Part shown: positions 1 to 5,677 of the stretch, one piece after another
Position numbering within the stretch: position 1 is the stretch's first letter
Layout: every line of letters starts with the position of its first letter
Program-made: the position numbers and the translations under genes
The notes under the pieces: model-generated
The model's input: only the letters and a program-made list of their open reading frames with translations
Databases searched by the model: none
What the model was told of the DNA's origin: nothing
DNA from: an uncultured Collinsella sp.
GTDB lineage: Bacteria > Actinomycetota > Coriobacteriia > Coriobacteriales > Coriobacteriaceae
NCBI GenBank assembly: GCA_902494815.1
Contig: CABUVB010000057.1
Span: forward strand, 1 to 10,055
Direction: 5' to 3'
Length of the DNA: 10,055 nt

Positions 1-180
1 CCGGATGCGACACTTGAAGTGTCCATCCTCGCAGTATCCGGTTCTCAAGGTGCACGCCCCGCGGCTGATCCGGTTCCACCGGGCCGCGCGGCAAGGAGAT
101 GTATTGCCAGACCGGAGGGCCCCCGCGGGCGGGAATTCCACTCTTCACAAGTCCTACACAATACATAGCTTCCTATATAA
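1..180 (-). other. Probable rRNA operon leader (16S gene beyond the left edge)
   Basis: No protein gene is credible here. Read on the minus strand, positions 60-1 contain CACCTTGAGAACCGGATA followed by a stem-loop closed by CCGGAT/ATCCGG (1-6 with 36-41 on the plus strand), with an inner GACAC/GTGTC hairpin. A TTTGAGAAC-type motif followed by a processing stem is typical of the leader and internal spacer of Gram-positive rRNA operons. The stretch lies downstream of the rplT terminator and of promoter-like boxes pointing the same way, so a leader fits better than a 16S-23S spacer. No rRNA gene is visible inside the window, so this is inference from motif and context. Confidence 0.4.
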
Positions 181-242
181 GTCATAGAAAGGCTGGTGCA
201 GAAATACTGCACGTATCAGATGATGACCCTTCAGTTAAGAGA

Positions 243-273
243 TATATAAAGATCGGTCACCTGTAAGTGTCTA
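243..273 (-). promoter_or_regulatory. Candidate promoter for the leftward (rRNA-like) transcript
   Basis: On the minus strand TAGACA (268-273) matches the -35 consensus at five of six positions. It is followed after 17 to 19 nt by the AT-rich run TTTATATA (243-250), which supplies a -10. Similar TTATATA boxes occur at 291-297 and 174-180, so there may be tandem promoters, as is usual for rRNA operons. A 6-bp hairpin, GTGCAG/CTGCAC with a five-base loop, lies between them at 196-212. The assignment rests on box matching only. Confidence 0.35.
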
Positions 274-312
274 TCTACCCGCGCTTTTGCTATATAAACC
301 AGCGCTTCAGAT

Positions 313-348
313 AAAAAGAGGGAGCGCCGCGCACAACGCGACACTCCC
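313..348 (-). terminator. Intrinsic terminator of infC-rpmI-rplT
   Basis: On the minus strand, 21 bases after the rplT stop, a 12-bp stem (337-348 with 320-331, two G-U pairs when transcribed) encloses the five-base loop TTGTG. TC and then five T residues follow (317-313). This is a textbook Rho-independent terminator and ends the operon cleanly before the leftward promoter region. Confidence 0.9.
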
Positions 349-369
349 CTAGCGATTCAAGAGAATCTA

Positions 370-729
370 TTAGGCCTCGAGAGCCTTCTTGGCGATGGTA
401 GCCAGCTCGTTGAAGGACTCGATGTCCTCGTAAGCCATCTGAGCCAGGACCTTGCGGTCGAGCTCGATGCCGGCAACCTTCAGGCCGTGCATGAACTGAG
501 AGTAAGAGATGTCGTTCAGGCGAGCAGCAGCGTTGATACGAGTGATCCAGAGAGAACGGATCTCGCGCTTCTTGTTGCGGCGATCACGATACTGATACTG
601 CAGGGAGTGCTGGACCTGCTCTTTAGCATGCTTGTAAGTACGCGAAGCGGCACCGTAGTAACCCTTCGCACGGTGCATAACGGTACGGCGCTTCTTCTTG
701 GCGGCAACAGCGCGCTTAATACGTGCCAT
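370..729 (-). CDS. rplT: 50S ribosomal protein L20
   Basis: L20 is a primary 23S rRNA-binding protein needed early in 50S assembly; in Firmicutes it also represses its own operon by binding the leader RNA. The 119-residue product has the family's normal length. It begins MARIKRAVAAKKKRR, continues with the very basic helix KGYYGAASRTYKHAKEQ, and contains the typical LWITRINAAAR segment at about residues 60-70. Start ATG at 729 is preceded by AGGAG about 10 nt upstream. It is the last gene of infC-rpmI-rplT, 46 nt after rpmI, and is followed directly by a strong terminator. The C-terminal half of L20 is the part that binds RNA in the species studied, so this protein is the natural candidate ligand for the leader at 1574-1730. 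Nothing in the gene looks truncated. Confidence 0.97.
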   Translation of the reverse strand: MARIKRAVAAKKKRRTVMHRAKGYYGAASRTYKHAKEQVQHSLQYQYRDRRNKKREIRSLWITRINAAARLNDISYSQFMHGLKVAGIELDRKVLAQMAYEDIESFNELATIAKKALEA

Positions 730-775
730 GTTCTATCAACTCCTAGACGGTAAAACGAAAAACGGGAACGCGAAC

Positions 776-967
776 TTAGGCGAGACGCGACTTGATGACC
801 TTGCGGTCGGCAGCGGCGATCTCGGTCTCCTGACGGAAGCCACGCTTACGCTTGGTGGACTTCTTGCTCAGGATGTGGCTCTTGAAAGCCTTGGCGCGCA
901 TAAGCTTGCCGGTACCAGTCTTGCGGAAACGCTTCTTGGTGCCGCTGTGGGACTTCATCTTAGGCAT
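776..967 (-). CDS. rpmI: 50S ribosomal protein L35
   Basis: L35 is a small basic protein of the large ribosomal subunit. The product of 63 residues matches the family length of about 64-66 and begins MPKMKSHSGTKKRFRKTGTG, the L35 signature, followed by KLMRAKAFKSHIL and a C-terminal basic tail. The start ATG at 967 has AAGGAG six bases upstream. It lies 32 nt downstream of infC and 46 nt upstream of rplT, the standard order, and has no promoter of its own that I can see. It is therefore expected to be co-transcribed and co-regulated with its neighbours through the infC leader. Confidence 0.96.
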   Translation of the reverse strand: MPKMKSHSGTKKRFRKTGTGKLMRAKAFKSHILSKKSTKRKRGFRQETEIAAADRKVIKSRLA

Positions 968-999
968 GAAATACTCCTTAATCGGTTACAGAACACTAG

Positions 1000-1554
1000 T
1001 TACTTGGTATCGCTTGCCGCTTTATCCTCATCGAAGGCGCCCTTAATCGGGGCGAGCAGCATAAGCATGTTACGGCCTTCCATCTTAGGCTTGGACTCGA
1101 CCGTAGCGTAAGGCTTGAGATCCTCGGCGAGACGCTCGAGAACGTTAAGGCCCTGCTCCGGGTGAGCCATCTCACGGCCGCGGAACATGATGGTGATCTT
1201 AACGCGTGCGCCCTTCTTGAGGAAACGCAGAACGTGGCCCTTCTTGGTCTCGTAGTCGCCAACGTCGATCTTGGGTCGGAACTTCATTTCCTTGACCTCG
1301 ACCTTGGACTGGTTCTTACGAGCAGCCTTGGCCTTCATGGCCTGCTGGTACTTGAACTTACCGTAGTCCATGACCTTGCAGACCGGCGGCTCCGCGTTGG
1401 GAGCGATCTCGACCAGGTCGAGACCCTGATCGTCGGCGACGCGCTGGGCATCGCGGATGGCGAACAGGCCGAGCTGAGAGCCATCGACGCCAATCAAACG
1501 GCACGAAGATGCAGTGATCTCGTCGTTGATGCGGGTGTCATCAGACTTAGCTAT
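1000..1554 (-). CDS. infC: Translation initiation factor IF-3, probable AUA start
   Basis: IF-3 binds the 30S subunit, blocks premature joining of 50S, and proofreads the start codon and initiator tRNA. Both domains are visible: the N-terminal one with DDTRINDEI and LFAIRDAQRVADDQGLDLVEI up to about residue 75, a basic linker (KAKAARKNQSK), and the C-terminal one with KGHVLRFLKKGARVKITIMF and GREMAHPEQG. An in-frame ATG exists at 1569, but it overlaps the ribosome-binding site: GGAGGT occupies 1567-1562 and sits 7 nt before ATA at 1554-1552, where the conserved protein starts (IAKSDDTRINDE). I therefore place the start at the AUA codon, giving 184 residues; an ATG start would give 189 with no Shine-Dalgarno. 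Rare start codons on infC (AUU in E. coli) let IF-3 repress its own synthesis, and the same is likely here. First gene of infC-rpmI-rplT. Confidence 0.93.
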   Translation of the reverse strand: MAKSDDTRINDEITASSCRLIGVDGSQLGLFAIRDAQRVADDQGLDLVEIAPNAEPPVCKVMDYGKFKYQQAMKAKAARKNQSKVEVKEMKFRPKIDVGDYETKKGHVLRFLKKGARVKITIMFRGREMAHPEQGLNVLERLAEDLKPYATVESKPKMEGRNMLMLLAPIKGAFDEDKAASDTK

Positions 1555-1561
1555 TTTCCCT

Positions 1562-1567
1562 ACCTCC
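1562..1567 (-). promoter_or_regulatory. Ribosome binding site deciding the infC start
   Basis: GGAGGT on the minus strand is a perfect anti-16S match. It is seven bases from ATA (1554-1552) and overlaps the only upstream in-frame ATG (1569-1567), which is itself preceded by a run of T residues with no purine-rich site. The spacing fits the AUA and not the ATG. Confidence 0.7.
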
Positions 1568-1573
1568 ATTCAT

Positions 1574-1607
1574 AAAAAAATAACCCGGCGCTTCTCAGCA
1601 ACCAGGT
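1574..1607 (-). terminator. Attenuator terminator in the infC leader
   Basis: On the minus strand ACCTGG (1607-1602) pairs with CCGGGT (1588-1583) with one G-U pair. The stem continues with a few inner pairs around the loop TGAGAA, and the run ATTTTTTT (1581-1574) follows. This is an intrinsic terminator located upstream of infC, ending only a few bases before the ribosome binding site, so it can act only as a conditional switch. Confidence 0.65.
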
Positions 1608-1730
1608 CGTACACATAGACTTCCTCGATTTGAGGAAGGGAATCTAAGTTGTATGACCAGTCAGCTGCTCATTGGCGCCAAAAGGTGGGAACCCTCGGGT
1701 TCCTCTTTAGGGCATTGCGGGAACAACGCC
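1602..1730 (-). promoter_or_regulatory. infC operon leader RNA, L20-leader-like switch
   Basis: Three structures are visible in the minus-strand transcript. Stem I, GGCGTTG/CAATGCC, spans 1730-1711. Stem II, GGAACC(CGAG)GGTTCC, spans 1703-1688. A long imperfect stem closes with GGTC/GACC (1658-1655 with 1608-1605) and contains CTTCCTC(AAATC)GAGGAAG. That last stem uses bases that also form the left arm of the terminator at 1574-1607, so the two are mutually exclusive. In Bacillus subtilis the infC-rpmI-rplT leader works this way, with L20 favouring termination. The ligand here is inferred from that precedent. Confidence 0.6.
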
Positions 1731-1736
1731 TTGCGA

Positions 1737-1742
1737 ATAATA
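1737..1742 (-). promoter_or_regulatory. Candidate -10 box of the infC-rpmI-rplT promoter
   Basis: TATTAT on the minus strand lies just upstream of the first leader stem, which would start about 7 nt downstream of it. The -35 is poor: GTGATA at 15 nt spacing is the nearest match. The placement is supported mainly by the start of the structured leader. Confidence 0.3.
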
Positions 1743-1773
1743 ACACGTACAGCGCGTTATCACATTACGTACA

Positions 1774-1839
1774 CGAAAAAGGGGCCTTGACCCCCTTGAA
1801 CGCTCGCTTGCATGTATGGTGCCCGAGGCGAGACTCGAA
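1774..1839 (-). repeat. Duplicate of tRNA-Leu 3' end plus its terminator
   Basis: This 66-nt segment is nearly identical to 1957-2023. It carries the same terminator (A run at 1776-1780 on the plus strand), the same downstream spacer with one substitution (TGAACGCTCGCTTGCATGTA against TGAACGCTCACTTGCATGTA), and the last 23 nt of the tRNA-Leu gene including CCA (1817-1839). Similarity stops abruptly at 1840, inside the T arm, so there is no complete tRNA here. It is either the stump of a second, deleted tRNA-Leu gene or an attachment-site-like scar. The terminator in it may still act on leftward transcripts arriving from upstream. Confidence 0.75.
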
Positions 1840-1956
1840 GGGCCTTCGCTTCGCGAAGCCCCGGGCTTCGGGCGCGAGGCGCCCTCGCCACGCTCCGCTA
1901 CAAACAGGCCGCAGGCCTGTTTGCTTAACGCTTCGCGCGCTCACGCGAGTTCGGCA
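1840..1956. repeat. GC-rich hairpin cluster between the tRNA-Leu duplicates
   Basis: The 117 nt between the duplicates hold several inverted repeats: the 12-nt palindrome GCTTCGCGAAGC (1848-1859), an overlapping GAAGCCC/GGGCTTC pair (1855-1869), GGGCGC(GAG)GCGCCC (1870-1884), and a perfect 10-bp stem CAAACAGGCC/GGCCTGTTTG with a three-base loop (1901-1923). No reading frame on either strand resembles a protein. The composition suggests a REP-like palindromic element, which I cannot name. Confidence 0.5.
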
Positions 1957-1958
1957 CG

Positions 1959-1982
1959 AAAAAGGGGGCCGCAACCCCCTTG
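1959..1982 (-). terminator. Intrinsic terminator after tRNA-Leu
   Basis: On the minus strand AAGGGGG pairs with CCCCCTT around a short loop, and the T run ends at 1959. It lies about 19 nt beyond the encoded CCA of the tRNA gene. Confidence 0.75.
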
Positions 1983-2000
1983 AACGCTCACTTGCATGTA

Positions 2001-2087
2001 TGGTGCCCGAGGCGAGACTCGAACTCGCACGTTGTTGCCAACGGTGGATTTTGAGTCCACTGCGTCTGCCAATTCCGCCACTCGGGC
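2001..2087 (-). tRNA. tRNA-Leu (anticodon CAA)
   Basis: The minus strand starts GCCCGAGTGGCGGAATTGG and ends in CTCGGGC, then A and CCA, so the 7-bp acceptor stem is perfect and CCA is encoded. The anticodon stem GTGGA/TCCAC closes the loop CTCAAAA, giving anticodon CAA, which reads UUG. A long variable arm (CGTTGGCAACAACG) marks a class II tRNA as expected for leucine, and the T loop GTTCGAGTC is standard. It starts 39 nt after the stop of the transglutaminase-like gene. GATAAA at 2106-2111 could be the -10 of its own promoter, with no good -35. Confidence 0.96.
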
Positions 2088-2126
2088 ACGTAATGCGTGA
2101 GTTAGTTTATCACAGCTTTCTACCGA

Positions 2127-3560
2127 TTAGTCCGAAAATGGAACTTCGAGCATTTCGATGAGTTCGACCGTGCGTAGCATCTCGCGCTGACGGCATCCGC
2201 GACCGTCGACCGAAGCCTCACCCATCTGGTTATCGTAAGGGTCCTCGCGCATGCCGTCGAAAGAGGGGTCAAACCCTGCCTGGAATCGATTGTTGGCCAC
2301 CATACGCCATGGGTCGAGATTGCCAAAGTAGTGACGGCGGCGCCACTCCTCCCCCATCCTGCGAGCAGAAGATCCAAATGACACGTCGGCGTTGAGCCAA
2401 CCGGTCTGCGGCGTATAGAACTCTGCCCAGTCGTGCGACCCCACCGAATCGGGCGCAACGTAGAGGCCGCTCTGCCAACGGGCAGGCACGCCCGCGATAC
2501 GGCACATGGTGATAAACGTGAGCGCCATAACGCCGCAATCGCCGCGGAGCGAATGCGCGCAGTCATCGGCAATAGATCCCAAAAGCAAGTACGGCGGCTG
2601 ATAGCGATAGTCGATATACTGCGTCAGGTAATCATAGATAGCACGGGCGCGATCGAGCGGATCCTCGAGTCCGCCAACAACGCTGGCCGTCAGCTGCTGC
2701 AGATACGGCGTAAATGCAATGTGCGGACGGTCCTCGGAAATATCCTCGGGCAGAGGCGCGTCCATACGCGGATGAACCGGAAGTGTGCCACCGTAGACAT
2801 CACAATAAGCAGCATCGATGTGATAACGATAAGTCACCGAGAATGAGCGCTCACTCGAAGAAGACCACGAGGCGGTACGCGCCGAAGCGTTCGCGGGAGC
2901 AACAGCACCCTCCGGCGTCATGTCGAGAATCTCGACACGAGACTGCTGGTGGCAGGTGGCGGCAACGGGAAGCCAAGCGCGAACGGTCTCCCCCTCTAGA
3001 GCGCCGGGGACAGACACAGATGCTTTAAGCGTAATGACGCGAGCCAATCCGTTTTGCGACCCCATCTCCTTGAGCATTTCGTTGCGCAGTGCAATTCCGT
3101 CCGTAGGATCGGGACGCATGCCGGGAACCTCTTTGGGATATACGCGAAGCGAATCGAGGAAGTTGTCGAGAACGAACAGCTCGCCGTCGATAAAGCGCCA
3201 GTCAATACGCTTACGGTCAATCAGATCGTCAAACTGCTCCTCGGTAAACTCAGGCCACTCCTCGCGAATCATCGCAATAGCTCGATCGCGCGACACCGAA
3301 AAATGAAGCGGCGTCTCGATCATGCGATACCGCTCGGCGCGAACGCAGGCAGCAAGCGAGGGATCGGGGTTCTGCTCCAAAAGACGATCGCAGGCGGCAA
3401 CAGCCTGCGTCAAATACCCGGCATCCTTAAGACGAAGAATCTCAGGCGGTAGCCCAATATCGAGATGGCGAAAGTCATCGCAGCAAACATCAACAGAGCA
3501 ACCAACAGGACCCCCGTCAACAACCTTCCCATCCGAAGGCAGCACTTTAATAACAGCCAT
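2127..3560 (-). CDS. Transglutaminase-like cysteine protease-fold protein
   Basis: A 477-residue protein with a transglutaminase-like core near its C-terminus. The catalytic triad is visible: Cys342 in GDCGVMALTF, His376 in GSHDWAEFY and Asp392 in LNADVSFG, in the order and spacing of the family. Residues 300-320 (DPLDRARAIYDYLTQYIDYRY) form the helix that usually precedes the catalytic Cys. The first 290 residues include a helical segment (40-110), ERYRMIETPLHFSVSRDRA-type sequence, and a probable beta domain around 175-290; I do not recognise them as a named family. There is no signal peptide or membrane segment, so it should be cytoplasmic. Such bacterial proteins are generally peptidases or amidases rather than cross-linkers, but the substrate cannot be told. 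The GTG at 3578 was rejected as start: GGAG lies 7 nt before the ATG at 3560. Monocistronic, with its own promoter. Confidence 0.85.
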   Translation of the reverse strand: MAVIKVLPSDGKVVDGGPVGCSVDVCCDDFRHLDIGLPPEILRLKDAGYLTQAVAACDRLLEQNPDPSLAACVRAERYRMIETPLHFSVSRDRAIAMIREEWPEFTEEQFDDLIDRKRIDWRFIDGELFVLDNFLDSLRVYPKEVPGMRPDPTDGIALRNEMLKEMGSQNGLARVITLKASVSVPGALEGETVRAWLPVAATCHQQSRVEILDMTPEGAVAPANASARTASWSSSSERSFSVTYRYHIDAAYCDVYGGTLPVHPRMDAPLPEDISEDRPHIAFTPYLQQLTASVVGGLEDPLDRARAIYDYLTQYIDYRYQPPYLLLGSIADDCAHSLRGDCGVMALTFITMCRIAGVPARWQSGLYVAPDSVGSHDWAEFYTPQTGWLNADVSFGSSARRMGEEWRRRHYFGNLDPWRMVANNRFQAGFDPSFDGMREDPYDNQMGEASVDGRGCRQREMLRTVELIEMLEVPFSD

Positions 3561-3595
3561 ACCAAAACTCCAAGTCACTAGAACGCTTGAAGTCC

Positions 3596-3625
3596 ATTGT
3601 AGCGAGATAAAAAAGAAAGCCCCAA
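3596..3625 (-). promoter_or_regulatory. Candidate promoter of the transglutaminase-like gene
   Basis: On the minus strand TACAAT (3596-3601) is a good -10, and TTGGGG (3620-3625) is a weak -35 at 18 nt spacing. Transcription would begin near 3589, leaving a 5' leader of about 30 nt before the ATG. Confidence 0.5.
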
Positions 3626-3670
3626 CAAGAGAGCCATCAACACCGCCGAACGGTAGTCAATAAATAAATT

Positions 3671-3868
3671 CAGCCCAGTAACCCTGTAGCGAGTTAACAA
3701 AGGAGGCCCCGTTCACCCGAAGCTTTTCCCATTGCGCGACTTCTGGCAAAGCCAGTAGCCATCTTAATTCAGACTCGTAACCCTGCGGCGTTAAACGAAG
3801 GAAGCCCCGTCCCCCGGAACTGTTTCCTTGGCGCGACTTCTGGCGAAGCCAGGTGAGCGCAAAGGAAA
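3671..3868. repeat. Imperfect 99-nt tandem repeat
   Basis: Two units are offset by 99 nt (3671-3769 and 3770-3868). Both share GTAACCCTG (3678 and 3777), a following GGAGGCCCCGT or GGAAGCCCCGT, and GCGCGACTTCTGGC with a five-base GCCAG arm closing a small stem. The second unit merges into the intact hairpin 3800-3891. The first has lost the matching right arm and has drifted. Together with the promoter at 3596-3625, these units explain the whole gene-free gap 3561-3900; no protein gene is visible there. Confidence 0.6.
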
Positions 3869-3891
3869 CAGTGTAGGGGGACGGGGCTTCC
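3800..3891 (-). terminator. Large inverted repeat downstream of fba, likely terminator
   Basis: A perfect 16-bp outer stem (3800-3815 with 3876-3891, GGAAGCCCCGTCCCCC and its complement) encloses an 11-bp inner stem (3819-3829 with 3862-3872, ACTGTTTCCTT). At the tip is a small CTGGC(GAA)GCCAG hairpin. It begins 20 nt after the fba stop. On the minus strand only TTCGTTT follows, so the U-tract is weak; it may work as terminator, 3'-end stabiliser, or both. Its size and the decayed copy next to it suggest a dispersed palindromic element. Confidence 0.6.
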
Positions 3892-3911
3892 GACGGGAAG
3901 TTTAGCGACGC

Positions 3912-4778
3912 TTACGCCTTGTTGACGGAGCCAAACTCCTCCATGAGCTCCTTGGTGCGGGCAACGATGTTGTCGCGACCAGGCTTGAGGAGCTTGCGGG
4001 GGTCAAAGCCCTTGCCCTGCTGATCCTTGCCAGCCTCGATGTACTCGCGAACGCCCTTGGCGAAGACGAGCTGCAGGTCGGTGTTGACGTTGATCTTGGA
4101 GATACCCAGGGAGATGGCCTTCTTGATCTGATCCTCGGGGATGCCGGTGCCACCGTGCAGAACGAGGGGCAGGTCACCGGTCTCGGCCTTGATCTCACCC
4201 AGACGCTCGAAGGAAAGGCCAGCCCAGTCGGCGGGATACACGCCGTGGATGTTGCCGATACCGCAGGCGAGGAAGTCGACGCCCAGGTCAGCAATCTGCT
4301 TGCACTCAGCGGGGTCAGCGAGCTCGCCGTTGGAGGTCACGCCGTCCTCGGTGCCGCCGATGCCGCCGACCTCGGCCTCGATGGACATGCCCTTGGAGTG
4401 GGCAAGCTCAACGAGCTCCTTGGTGCGGTCGAGGTTAAGCTGGAAGGTCTCCTCGTGAGAGCCGTCATACATGATGGACGTGAAGCCGGCCTCGATGCAC
4501 TTGAAGCAGTCCTCGTAAGAACCGTGATCGAGGTGAAGGGCGACGGGAACGGTAACGCCCGTGGCCTCGACGGCAGCCTTGACCATGTCGGCGCAGACCT
4601 TGAAACCGCCCATCCACTTAGCGGCACCAGCGGTGCACTGAAGGATCAGCGGAGACTTGGCCTCCTCGGCGGCCTGGAGAATAGCCAGGGTCCACTCGAG
4701 GTTGTTGGTGTTGAAGGCACCGAGACCGTACTTGCCGGCCTCGGCCTTCTTGAGCATGTCTGCTGCGTTGACGAGCAT
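3912..4778 (-). CDS. fba: Class II fructose-1,6-bisphosphate aldolase
   Basis: Catalyses reversible cleavage of fructose-1,6-bisphosphate to dihydroxyacetone phosphate and glyceraldehyde-3-phosphate in glycolysis and gluconeogenesis, in the cytoplasm. The 288-residue product has the length of the zinc-dependent class II family. Visible landmarks are AFNTNN (21-26), the catalytic Asp84 next to zinc ligand His85 in LHLDHGSYED, EAEVGGIGGTED (134-145), zinc-ligand His178 in GNIHGVYP, His208 in LVLHGGTGIP, and the phosphate-binding KINVNTDL (228-235). The ATG at 4778 is preceded by AGGAGG at 8 nt. The frame stays open upstream to 5045, but that part is not conserved and crosses the promoter. The related tagatose-bisphosphate aldolases share the fold, so substrate is less certain than family. 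It stands alone between its own promoter and a large hairpin. Confidence 0.93.
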   Translation of the reverse strand: MLVNAADMLKKAEAGKYGLGAFNTNNLEWTLAILQAAEEAKSPLILQCTAGAAKWMGGFKVCADMVKAAVEATGVTVPVALHLDHGSYEDCFKCIEAGFTSIMYDGSHEETFQLNLDRTKELVELAHSKGMSIEAEVGGIGGTEDGVTSNGELADPAECKQIADLGVDFLACGIGNIHGVYPADWAGLSFERLGEIKAETGDLPLVLHGGTGIPEDQIKKAISLGISKINVNTDLQLVFAKGVREYIEAGKDQQGKGFDPRKLLKPGRDNIVARTKELMEEFGSVNKA

Positions 4779-4818
4779 AAAAGAAACCTCCTGTAAGGTT
4801 GCTCCGATAACGCCTGAG

Positions 4819-4846
4819 ATTTTACCACGACATACCCGAGCATAAA
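4819..4846 (-). promoter_or_regulatory. Candidate fba promoter
   Basis: TAAAAT (4819-4824, minus strand) is a strong -10, with TTTATG (4841-4846) as a weak -35 at 16 nt spacing. Transcription would start about 35 nt upstream of the ATG. The rest of the gap 4779-4972 holds a short GGCT(CGA)AGCC hairpin followed by GTCTTTT directly at the stop of the upstream gene (4956-4973), which may be a weak terminator, and an imperfect CCCCA/TGGGG inverted repeat at 4897-4920 of unknown role. Confidence 0.5.
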
Positions 4847-4972
4847 CGTTCGTTTGTTCACGAATACCATCCGATTGGACAAATTTTGACCGTTTGCCCC
4901 ACAGAATCGACCCACTGGGGAAAATAGCTTGACGATTGAGCGGTCTTCGTGGTTCAAAAGACGGCTTCGAGC

Positions 4973-5656
4973 CTACATCTGCATAAACGGGTTCTGCATA
5001 AGTTCGCGCGCCATCGTGGTCGAATCGCCATGGCCCGTCAAGCAAACGGTATCGGGCGGAAGCGTCTTGGCAAGTTTGGAGAGCGAGCGCATAATCGCCG
5101 CCTCGTCACCGCCGGAAAGATCGGTACGACCGTGGCTACCCGGGAAAAGCGTGTCGCCCACAAAGGCGATGTTCCCCTGCTCGGTCGCGGCGAACAGGAC
5201 GATGCCGCCCGGCGTATGCCCCGGCGTCTCGATCACCTGCAGGCAGACGTCGCCCACCTCGATTGTATCGCCCTCGGCAAGCAAGCGCGTCGGCTCACCC
5301 GGATCGGGCGTCTCGATACCCCACATGGCGCGCTGCTCCTCGATATTTGCGCGAGGTACCGTCACGTCCTTAGCGCACAACTCATATAGTGCGCTGTCGC
5401 CAACGACAGCTCGAACCCCGGCAACCCCGCCAACATGGTCGGCATGACCGTGCGTGCAGACAGAGCCGAGTACGCGCACCTCGGGATGCGCGGTGCGGAT
5501 ATGCTCCACAAGACGCTCGCCCTCCCACGCCGGATCGACGATTAAGCACTCGTCATTCGAAATCACGGCGTAACTGTTGGTCTGAATCGGGCCGTTGACG
5601 AGCGCCTCAATCGAAGCCGCACCTCGGGGTGTCAGGTCCAAAGTCATATCGCCCAT
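4973..5656 (-). CDS. Metallo-beta-lactamase-fold hydrolase (glyoxalase II-like)
   Basis: A 227-residue MBL-fold hydrolase. Binuclear metal ligands are all present: THGHADH at 68-74 (His69, His71, Asp73, His74), His147 in PGHTPG, Asp168 in VGDTLFPG, and His209 in TGHG. The opening NGPIQTNSYAVISND and the segment GDTLFPGSHGRTDL are typical of the small YcbL/YqgX-type branch of hydroxyacylglutathione hydrolase relatives. True glyoxalase II carries an extra C-terminal domain, missing here, so thioester hydrolysis is plausible but the natural substrate is unknown. Two ATGs compete: 5662 is only two bases from the end of GGAGG, while 5656 sits at about 8 nt and is preferred. It follows rel by about 90 nt across an inverted repeat and may be read from the same transcript. 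MBL genes near rel are common in Gram-positive genomes. Confidence 0.88.
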   Translation of the reverse strand: MGDMTLDLTPRGAASIEALVNGPIQTNSYAVISNDECLIVDPAWEGERLVEHIRTAHPEVRVLGSVCTHGHADHVGGVAGVRAVVGDSALYELCAKDVTVPRANIEEQRAMWGIETPDPGEPTRLLAEGDTIEVGDVCLQVIETPGHTPGGIVLFAATEQGNIAFVGDTLFPGSHGRTDLSGGDEAAIMRSLSKLAKTLPPDTVCLTGHGDSTTMARELMQNPFMQM

Positions 5657-5677
5657 GCGCATACCCTCCTTCTAAAA

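Noticed and set aside
5..187. Plus-strand frame of 60 codons at the left edge
   Set aside because: It covers the spacer-like stem-loop region; composition and sequence do not resemble a protein and no ribosome binding site precedes it.
1649..2161. Plus-strand frame of 170 codons
   Set aside because: It runs across the tRNA-Leu gene, its duplicate, two terminators and the infC leader, so it cannot be a real gene.
3561..3578. Upstream GTG start for the transglutaminase-like protein
   Set aside because: The ribosome binding site GGAG lies inside this extension and is correctly spaced for the ATG at 3560.
3671..3891. Possible CRISPR-like repeat array
   Set aside because: Only two diverged units occur, without short regular direct repeats or unique spacers.
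4779..5045. N-terminal extension of the aldolase frame
   Set aside because: The conserved protein starts at 4778 with a good ribosome binding site; the extension crosses the promoter and overlaps the upstream gene's end.
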